DNA of 19,148 nucleotides, taken from positions 1-19,148 of the forward strand of contig JAJSAJ010000418.1 in the NCBI GenBank assembly GCA_024274855.1, given 5' to 3'. Of this stretch, positions 14,321 to 19,148 are shown piece by piece. The stretch's first letter is position 1. Every line of letters starts with the position of its first letter. A program made the translations under genes and the position numbers. The stretch comes from Planctomycetota bacterium (GTDB lineage Bacteria; Planctomycetota; Planctomycetia; Pirellulales; Pirellulaceae). The notes under the pieces are model-generated. The model made no database searches. It saw only the letters and a program-made list of their open reading frames with translations, and was not told the DNA's origin.

Positions 14321-14421
14321 TTCGCTTCCAAGGGGGCAGACCCATTTTCGGCGACAAAATGTGTTCGTGCAAAGAAACGCTTTCTCCGCCGAAAATTGCG
14401 TCAGACCCCTGCGGCGTGAAC
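14321..14421. repeat. Palindromic intergenic repeat, copy 1
   Basis: The 101-bp unit begins ttcgcttccaag and ends gcgtgaac. It matches copy 2 at 18220-18320 at about 93 of 101 positions with no gap. Its arms are inverted: CATTTTCGGCG on the left and CGCCGAAAATTGCG on the right, inside outer GGGGG(C/T)CAGACCC-like and GTCAGACCCC ends. It sits inside the str transcript, where it would fold into a long hairpin. This resembles REP/MITE-type elements; no transposase is present in the window. Confidence 0.85.
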
Positions 14422-14558
14422 GGTTCGGCTGCGGGATCCTGGCTGCGAGACGGTACCGGCGGACGGTCGCTGCCGGCCCCCTCAGGATCGTGGACGCGCA
14501 AGAGAAACGCCGCGCCAATCGCAAACGACCGGTCGCGGCGGGTGTATTCACACGGAGA

Positions 14559-15029
14559 CTACCAAGCAAAATGAGCAAATGCTTTGTTTGCCTCGGCCAT
14601 GCGATGAACATTCTCTCGACGGGTCATCGCCGCACCCTCGCGATTGTATGCAGCCAATAATTCGTCCGCTAGTTTCAAATGTGTCGGTCGCCCCTTCTTG
14701 TCACGCACGGCCAGCAAAATCCAGCGAAACGCAAGGGCCTGCTGACGATTCCGGTTCACTTGCATCGGAACCTGATAGGCGGCCCCCCCCACACGCTTGG
14801 ACCGTACTTCAATTTGCGGCTTGACGTTTTCGATCGCCTGCGTGAATACCTCGATCGGCTCCTTGTCCGAAACTCGCTTGCCCAGCACTTCCAATGCGTC
14901 ATAGAAAACGCGTTGAGCCACCGATTTCTTGCCGGCCCACATCAGGCAATTGATGAATTTGCTGGCCAGAATCGAATCAAATCGCGGATCCGGCTTCAGT
15001 TGTGTACGACTGGCAGTAATGCGACCCAT
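14559..15029 (-). CDS. rpsG: Small-subunit ribosomal protein uS7
   Basis: Primary 16S rRNA 3'-domain binder and head-assembly initiator; in E. coli it represses str translation. The ATG at 15029 gives 156 residues, exactly the common bacterial length, starting MGRITASRTQLKPD. The S7 core is clear: DSILASKFINCLMWAGKKSV, GGAAYQVPMQVNRNRQQALA, and the C-terminal TRRENVHRMAEANKAFAHFAW-type end. The upstream extension to 15065 is rejected. The gap after rpsL is 141 nt, long enough for a leader, though I recognise no defined S7 site there. Confidence 0.97.
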   Translation of the reverse strand: MGRITASRTQLKPDPRFDSILASKFINCLMWAGKKSVAQRVFYDALEVLGKRVSDKEPIEVFTQAIENVKPQIEVRSKRVGGAAYQVPMQVNRNRQQALAFRWILLAVRDKKGRPTHLKLADELLAAYNREGAAMTRRENVHRMAEANKAFAHFAW

Positions 15030-15170
15030 GTTTCTCAGGCTTCCAACGTAAAAGGCACAAAACACACGTCCGTCTCAAATGACGCGGCGTCTCGGTACCC
15101 GGTTTCTGTTTCTTCTCGTTCCTGGCCAATTGCCGACGCTCGGCTCCTGGCACACTGTCCCTATCAACGA

Positions 15171-15536
15171 CTACTTCTTCGCTCCGTAACGACTCCGGGA
15201 TTGCTTGCGTCCCTCGACGGCCAGCGTGTCTCGAGCACCTCGGACCACCTGGTACCGTACGCCCGGCAAGTCACGAACACGCCCCCCGCGCACGAGAACA
15301 ATCGAGTGTTCCTGCAAATTATGCCCTTCTCCGGGAATATACACGGTTACTTCCTTGCCATTGGACAAGCGAACACGTGTGATCTTTCGCAGGGCCGAGT
15401 TCGGTTTTTTGGGCGTCATTGTCCGTACCTGGAGACAAACCCCTTCTCTTTGGGGGCATGAATCAAGGACCGGAGCCTTGCTCATTTTCCGCTTTTGTTT
15501 CCGTCGTTTTCGGACTAGTTGGTTGATCGTCGGCAT
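15171..15536 (-). CDS. rpsL: Small-subunit ribosomal protein uS12, with Arg at position 88
   Basis: Decoding-centre protein that controls accuracy and the response to streptomycin. The ATG at 15536 gives 121 residues starting MPTINQLVRKRRKQKRKMSK, with TPKKPNSALRK (Lys43 and Lys44 in E. coli numbering) and GEGHNLQEHS. The second accuracy loop reads GGRVRDLPGVRYQ, so position 88 is Arg (CGT) where E. coli and most bacteria have Lys; Asp89, the RimO methylthiolation site in E. coli, is kept. The longer frame to 15704 includes the promoter and is rejected. First gene of the str block. Confidence 0.97.
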   Translation of the reverse strand: MPTINQLVRKRRKQKRKMSKAPVLDSCPQREGVCLQVRTMTPKKPNSALRKITRVRLSNGKEVTVYIPGEGHNLQEHSIVLVRGGRVRDLPGVRYQVVRGARDTLAVEGRKQSRSRYGAKK

Positions 15537-15591
15537 TCGAATCTCGCACAAAAAGCAATAGACACTAAGGGTATCCTGTTGAGAACTAATC

Positions 15592-15619
15592 AGCTTATTG
15601 CTTTCACGCGCCTTGTCAA
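15592..15619 (-). promoter_or_regulatory. Candidate sigma70 promoter of the str operon
   Basis: The minus strand has a perfect TTGACA (15619-15614), a 16-nt spacer, and TAAGCT (15597-15592), a weak -10 with 3 of 6 matches. Transcription would start near 15585, giving about 49 nt of leader before the rpsL ATG. The perfect -35 in the only intergenic space ahead of rpsL is the main support. Confidence 0.5.
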
Positions 15620-15809
15620 GTCGAGAACCACGGGTTTCGGTGGTGAGGGTGCAGGAATCTGAACTCCAGGAACAATCGGGCCGCGAAAGAGCCTGGTTCG
15701 TCACTGTTTCGCTGGGGCCGTCACCGGGCGGGCATGACTACTTCAACGCATCGCAGGTTTCTCGTCGCCTGCGTGTCGTGTAGCATGTTGGCTGTTTCAG
15801 GGTGCCGAT

Positions 15810-15815
15810 GAGGAA
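15810..15815 (+). promoter_or_regulatory. Shine-Dalgarno of the secreted hydrolase
   Basis: GAGGAA with 6 nt to the GTG at 15822. It decides the non-ATG start, which places a signal peptide at the N-terminus. Confidence 0.7.
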
Positions 15816-15821
15816 CCTTCG

Positions 15822-16727
15822 GTGAAAATACATCTCCATGTCTGTTTGTCTGCGGTGGGCTCGGTGGTGGCCTTTGCAAGCTTGGCCGGTGCCGAGCCGG
15901 CAACTCCATTTCCGATGGCCCACGGCAAACCATTGAACGTCCAAGTCCGGCGAGTCTCGGGAACGTCCGAGTATCAACAGTTTCGCGTCGAGTTCGATGG
16001 GATTTCGGGAGACCGGGTACCGGCATATCTTTATGTGCCCCAAGCCGGTGCTAAGCCGTGTCCTGCCGTGCTGCTGCAGTACGGCATCGGCGGCAACAAG
16101 AATACGGACTATATTGTGGAGATTGGCCAGCAGTTCGTGGCCCAGGGCTTCATCGTGCTGACGATTGATGCCCCCATGCGTGGCGAGCGGAAGCGGCCTG
16201 GGACAAAACGCCCCCTACTTGGTCAATTCAGTCGAAGCTTGTTCAGTCAGTACTGCGGCGACTACAGCAGGGCGGTTGACTATTTGGCATCGCGGCCGGA
16301 CGTCGACTGTAAACGCCTCTGCTATATGGGGATCAGCTGGGGCGCAATCACCGGTGTCACGTATGCTGCCAATGATCCGCGGATCCGCGTTGTCGCGTCA
16401 ATGGTTGGTGGTGGGAACTTTGCGGGCCTGCTTTCTGGCTGGCGGGCCGATGACGGAAAGAAGTCGATTCCGTCTCTCGATCCGGTCGACAACGTTGCCA
16501 GGATTGCTCCGCGGCCACTGCTCATGTTGAATGTGACTCAAGATCAGCTGGTACCGCGTCCCTATGCCGAAGCGTTGCACAAGGCAGCTGGCAAGGGGGC
16601 GGAGGTGCGGTGGCTGGAGACCGATCATTTTTTCCGAACGGTCAATCGCCAGGAAGTCGTCGCTGGAGTCATACGTTTTATCCAACGCAAGCTGAAGGCA
16701 GGCATTCCGTCGGCCGCCGGTAAATAG
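15822..16727 (+). CDS. Secreted alpha/beta hydrolase (esterase/dienelactone hydrolase-like)
   Basis: Predicted exported serine hydrolase of 301 residues; substrate unknown. The N-terminus (MKIHLHVCLSAVGSVVAFAS, then LAGA-EP) is a signal peptide with a likely cleavage near residue 24. The fold is alpha/beta hydrolase: a strand-rich PAVLLQYGIGG (81-91, oxyanion region), the nucleophile elbow GISWG with Ser172 (170-174), Asp241 in NVTQDQLVP and His269 in ETDHFF, a complete triad in the right order. DAPMRGERK at 116-124 is like acetyl-xylan-esterase and dienelactone-hydrolase relatives, but I do not assign a substrate. Start is GTG, supported by GAGGAA. It is divergent from rpsL and 32 nt ahead of an S41 peptidase, so the two are probably co-transcribed. 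It ends in TAG. Confidence 0.9.
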   Translation: MKIHLHVCLSAVGSVVAFASLAGAEPATPFPMAHGKPLNVQVRRVSGTSEYQQFRVEFDGISGDRVPAYLYVPQAGAKPCPAVLLQYGIGGNKNTDYIVEIGQQFVAQGFIVLTIDAPMRGERKRPGTKRPLLGQFSRSLFSQYCGDYSRAVDYLASRPDVDCKRLCYMGISWGAITGVTYAANDPRIRVVASMVGGGNFAGLLSGWRADDGKKSIPSLDPVDNVARIAPRPLLMLNVTQDQLVPRPYAEALHKAAGKGAEVRWLETDHFFRTVNRQEVVAGVIRFIQRKLKAGIPSAAGK

Positions 16728-16759
16728 CAACCACTCGCCGCATTCTCGGGACCATTCGA

Positions 16760-18079
16760 ATGCCAACACGAAATGCTCTGATTATTGGTATTGCTTCGAT
16801 CTTATCCGTGGTTTGCTACGAGAAAGCAACCCATAATCGTTATGCTCGCCTGCTCGCCCATGCCATGCAGGTTGTCGAGGACAACTATGTTGAAGAGGTA
16901 GACGCGCCGCAGTTGTTTGAAAACGCCATGACCGGCATGGTTGGCCAACTGGACCAGTACTCGTCGTACATTCCACCGAAACAGCTGCAGTTGTTCCAGC
17001 AGAACCTTGACCAGGAGTTCGTCGGTATCGGGATTGTCGTCGAGGGCCCACCGCAGACCGACCACTTGACGGTTGTCAGTCCTGTTTACGGCAGTCCGGC
17101 GTACGATGCCGGGTTGCGAGCGGGCGATGTCATCTTGGAAATTGACGGTCAGTCGGCGAAAGCTTGGACCTTGGAAGAGGCCGTTGAACGCATCAAGGGT
17201 CCGCGCGGCACGACGGTTACCCTGGTGACTCGGCATGCCGAGAGCGACGAGTCGCGAACGACTGTTGTCCAACGCGATTTGATCCACACCAAGTCGGTTC
17301 TTGGCGATACACGTGCGAATGGCGGCAGCTGGAATTATTTTCTTCAGGACGATCCACGAATCGGCTATGTCCGTTTGACGACCTTCGGTGAGCGAACAGC
17401 GGAAGAATTGCAAGAAGTCCTTGCATTCAGCCAGCACCCGGTCGAAGGCCTGATTCTGGATCTGCGCGGCAATGCCGGGGGATTGCTCTCCGCTGCCGTC
17501 TCCATTTGCGACATGTTCATTGAGACGGGAACGATTGTCAGCATCCGCGGGCGCCGCAAGAAGGACCAAGAGGTTTACACGGCCAGTCCGTCGAATACCG
17601 TTTTCGATTCCTCGATCCCGATGGTTGTCTTGGTCGATCGGTACTCGGCCAGTGCAAGTGAGATCGTTGCCGCGTGTTTGAAAGATCATGGCCGTGCGGC
17701 CATCGTGGGACATCGTACGTGGGGCAAAGGGACCGTTCAGAACATCATCATGATGGAGCAGCGGACGAGTGCCATCAAGCTGACAACGGCCAGCTACTGG
17801 CGTCCGAGCGGTAAGAATATCCATCGACGGCGTAATGCGACAGAGCAGGATGACTGGGGAGTGAGGCCGTCGAAGGAACTCGACGTTGAATTGACTCCCG
17901 AACAATATCGGGAAGTGTTCAAGCAACGCCGAGAACGAGATGTCTTGCACACTCCCGACGATGCCGGGCAGGAGGCGATCCCAGCGATCAACGATCCTCA
18001 ACGCAATCGCGCCGTGGAGTATTTGCAGTCGAGAATCGAACCGGCTCCGCCGAAGCCGGACAGGTCGGAAAAGGCATGA
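16760..18079 (+). CDS. S41A C-terminal-processing peptidase (CtpA/Tsp-like)
   Basis: Envelope serine protease that clips or degrades proteins from the C-terminus. The 439-residue product has an N-terminal hydrophobic anchor (ALIIGIASILSVVCY, 6-20) with no good lipobox, then the short helical domain (MTGMVGQLDQYSSYI, 57-71). A PDZ domain follows (VGIGIVVEG at 88-96, VSPVYGSPAYDAGLRAGDVI at 106-125), then the catalytic core: LILDLRGNAGG (231-241), SASASE (296-301, nucleophile Ser) and GKGTVQ (322-327, general-base Lys323). The Ser-Lys dyad is intact, so it should be active. Its Lys/Glu/Pro-rich C-terminal tail is family-variable. It follows the hydrolase by 32 nt. A second S41 gene converges from the right. 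Confidence 0.95.
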   Translation: MPTRNALIIGIASILSVVCYEKATHNRYARLLAHAMQVVEDNYVEEVDAPQLFENAMTGMVGQLDQYSSYIPPKQLQLFQQNLDQEFVGIGIVVEGPPQTDHLTVVSPVYGSPAYDAGLRAGDVILEIDGQSAKAWTLEEAVERIKGPRGTTVTLVTRHAESDESRTTVVQRDLIHTKSVLGDTRANGGSWNYFLQDDPRIGYVRLTTFGERTAEELQEVLAFSQHPVEGLILDLRGNAGGLLSAAVSICDMFIETGTIVSIRGRRKKDQEVYTASPSNTVFDSSIPMVVLVDRYSASASEIVAACLKDHGRAAIVGHRTWGKGTVQNIIMMEQRTSAIKLTTASYWRPSGKNIHRRRNATEQDDWGVRPSKELDVELTPEQYREVFKQRRERDVLHTPDDAGQEAIPAINDPQRNRAVEYLQSRIEPAPPKPDRSEKA

Positions 18080-18095
18080 CCACCAGGCTTTGCCT

Positions 18096-18190
18096 CAAAA
18101 CGGGAGCCGAGCCGTTCTGACCAACAAAACGGGAGGCTCAGCAGGAGCTTCGCCCTCCCGGAAACGTAGCGTCTCCGGGTTCTGAGATAG
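18096..18190. repeat. Hairpin-rich repeat block downstream of the S41 peptidase
   Basis: Contains the direct repeat CAAAACGGGAG (18096-18106 and 18125-18135). A 7-bp hairpin follows, CGGGAGG (18130-18136) with CCTCCCG (18154-18160), including an inner CTC/GAG pair. A second 6-bp hairpin shares its arm: CCCGGA (18157-18162) with TCCGGG (18174-18179). No T-run follows, so these are not textbook terminators. Being only 17 nt past the stop of one gene in a convergent pair, they may still slow transcription. Confidence 0.7.
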
Positions 18191-18334
18191 GTAACCGTTC
18201 ACGAAATGTAGGCGGCCGGTTCGCTTCCAAGGGGTCAGACCCATTTTCGGCGACAAAATGCATTCGCGTAAAGAAACGTTTTCTCCGCCGAAAATTGCGT
18301 CAGACCCCAGCGACGTGAACGGGTTCTGAGATAG
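18176..18334. repeat. 15-bp direct repeat flanking repeat copy 2
   Basis: CGGGTTCTGAGATAG occurs exactly at 18176-18190 and again at 18320-18334. Just inside these, ACCGTTCACG (18194-18203) is an inverted match to CGTGAACGGG (18314-18323), 9 of 10. This is the arrangement of an inserted element with terminal inverted repeats and flanking direct repeats, though a shared repeat tail is also possible. Confidence 0.75.
18220..18320. repeat. Palindromic intergenic repeat, copy 2
   Basis: Same 101-bp unit and orientation as copy 1 at 14321-14421, about 8 substitutions, no indel. The left arm GGGGTCAGACCCATTTTCGG starts at 18231. The right arm, 18286-18308, reads CGCCGAAAATTGCGTCAGAC then CCC. Together they form a 10-bp inner stem (ATTTTCGGCG/CGCCGAAAAT), a GAC/GTC pair and a 6-bp outer stem (GGGGTC/GACCCC). 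It lies between two convergent genes. Confidence 0.85.
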
Positions 18335-18337
18335 AGC

Positions 18338-19148
18338 CTAGCCGGCTCGCCGAACCTGATAGCCGCTCGATTTTCGAGCCAGGTTCAAAGCGGCATTGAG
18401 TGTCGCGTCTTCCGGTGCCACCAGTCCCTGTCTGTAATTGGTTTGCGGCTTTGCCGTTGTGTGAACAAGCACATCGGGCGTGACCCCATGATGACTGATC
18501 GCCTGCCCGCTGGGTGAAAAGAACTTGGCCGTTGTCAAGCGAATGCCGGATTTGACGTGTGTCAGAGGGAAAATCCCCTGCACACTTCCTTTGCCGTAAC
18601 TCCGTTGCCAGACAACCGAGCCACGATGCTGGTCGTGAATCGCTCCGGCAAATATCTCGCTGGCACTGGCCGAGTCGCCATCAATCAGCACGAACAACGG
18701 AACTCGCCACGTCCCAACCTGATGAGCCGTATAATCGAAATCCTCACGGACGCTACGGCCTCGCGTTGACACGATCGCTCCACTCGACAGAAACTTGTCC
18801 GCCAGTTCGACGGAAGCGTTCAGAAGCCCGCCGGGGTTTCCACGAACGTCAACGATCAACGTTCGCATCCCCTGGCGGTGAAGCGACCAGAGTGCATTGT
18901 CGACCTCACGGCTGGTGTTCTTCTGAAAACTGGTCAGCTTCAAATAGGCAATGCCGTTTTCCTGGTCGATGATTTTGACATCCTGGACACTCGGCACATC
19001 GACACGCCGCCGCTGAACTCTAAGACGACGCAGCGCCCCATCACTACCTTGTAGTACCAGCGAAGCAAAACTCTGGTCGGCACCTTTTAGTAAGTCCGCG
19101 GCCGCATCGGCCGAGACCTCTCGTGTCGGCTTGCCGTCGACTTCGATG
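18338..19148 (-). CDS. S41-family peptidase, 5' end beyond the window
   Basis: The open frame runs without a stop to the right edge, so the first part of the gene is outside. The visible 269 residues begin inside a PDZ domain (IEVDGKPTREVSADAAADLL, then LVLQGSDGALRRLRVQRRRV), followed by the S41 core: IAYLKLTSFQ, LIVDVRGNPGGLL, the nucleophile motif DSASASEIFAG and YGKGSVQ with the catalytic Lys. The C-terminal part (FFSPSGQAISHHGVTPDVLV) is typical of CtpA-like proteins, so catalysis is probably intact. An internal GTG at 18997 is not the true start because homology continues upstream. It converges on the first S41 gene but is divergent in sequence, so not a recent duplicate. Ends in TAG. 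Confidence 0.93.
   Translation of the reverse strand, partial: IEVDGKPTREVSADAAADLLKGADQSFASLVLQGSDGALRRLRVQRRRVDVPSVQDVKIIDQENGIAYLKLTSFQKNTSREVDNALWSLHRQGMRTLIVDVRGNPGGLLNASVELADKFLSSGAIVSTRGRSVREDFDYTAHQVGTWRVPLFVLIDGDSASASEIFAGAIHDQHRGSVVWQRSYGKGSVQGIFPLTHVKSGIRLTTAKFFSPSGQAISHHGVTPDVLVHTTAKPQTNYRQGLVAPEDATLNAALNLARKSSGYQVRRAG

Larger units (their letters stand above)
14232..14558. other. 327-nt intergenic region between rpsG and fusA
   Basis: No supported gene. It holds a short perfect hairpin at 14289-14309 and one copy of the 101-bp palindromic repeat at 14321-14421. Between 14422 and 14558 I see only a distant 7-bp inverted pair (GATCCTG at 14435-14441, CAGGATC at 14483-14489). No convincing promoter for fusA was seen, so fusA probably depends on read-through from rpsL through the repeat. 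Confidence 0.6.
15537..15821. other. Divergent intergenic region between rpsL and the hydrolase gene
   Basis: 285 nt. The rpsL-proximal part holds the str promoter candidate. The hydrolase-proximal part holds a 6-bp inverted pair (CGCAGG at 15752-15757, CCTGCG at 15768-15773) and the hydrolase ribosome-binding site. I see no convincing -35/-10 pair for the plus-strand genes and no RNA gene. Confidence 0.5.

Noticed and set aside
16802..18001. A 399-codon open frame on the minus strand opposite the S41 peptidase
   Set aside because: It is fully antisense to a gene with clear PDZ and S41 motifs, has no recognisable domain, and is expected from the codon bias of the real gene.

Overview
The window carries a long bacterial ribosomal-protein supercluster, almost all on the minus strand, with a small plus-strand gene pair and part of another gene at the right end. 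Gene order, the four-cysteine S14, the lack of rpmD (L30) between rpsE and rplO, a short adenylate kinase, an atypical EF-G and the intergenic palindromic repeats point to a planctomycete, perhaps Pirellula/Rhodopirellula-like. This placement is an inference from gene content, not from a search.

Layout. Reading the minus strand in the direction of transcription (right to left), the str block comes first: rpsL, rpsG, fusA. There is no tuf after fusA. The S10 block follows: rpsJ, rplC, rplD, rplW, rplB, rpsS, rplV, rpsC, rplP, rpmC, rpsQ. The spc block follows that: rplN, rplX, rplE, rpsZ (S14), rpsH, rplF, rplR, rpsE, rplO, secY, adk. Twenty-five genes run in one direction with short gaps or overlaps. 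A sigma70-like promoter lies upstream of rpsL and a better one in the fusA-rpsJ gap, which is followed by two leader hairpins. Divergent from rpsL, on the plus strand, are a secreted alpha/beta hydrolase and an S41 C-terminal-processing peptidase. A second S41 peptidase, cut by the right window edge, converges on the first.

Two genes of the operon are broken as written. rplE (L5) has an in-frame TAG at codon 60 with normal L5 sequence on both sides. rpsS (S19) has lost one base at a T4 run, which splits a normal 89-residue protein between two frames. Both proteins belong to the universal ribosomal core, so sequencing or assembly error is the first explanation to exclude; recoding or real pseudogenes with second copies are the alternatives. 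S12 has Arg at position 88, the position where K88R gives streptomycin resistance in other bacteria.

Two copies of a roughly 101-bp palindromic repeat, differing at about 8 positions, lie at 14321-14421 (inside the operon, between rpsG and fusA) and 18220-18320 (between the convergent S41 genes). No tRNA, rRNA, CRISPR array or transposase gene was seen. I found no wholly new multigene system. The most unusual signals are the two lesions, the repeat family, the S10 leader and the divergent EF-G.
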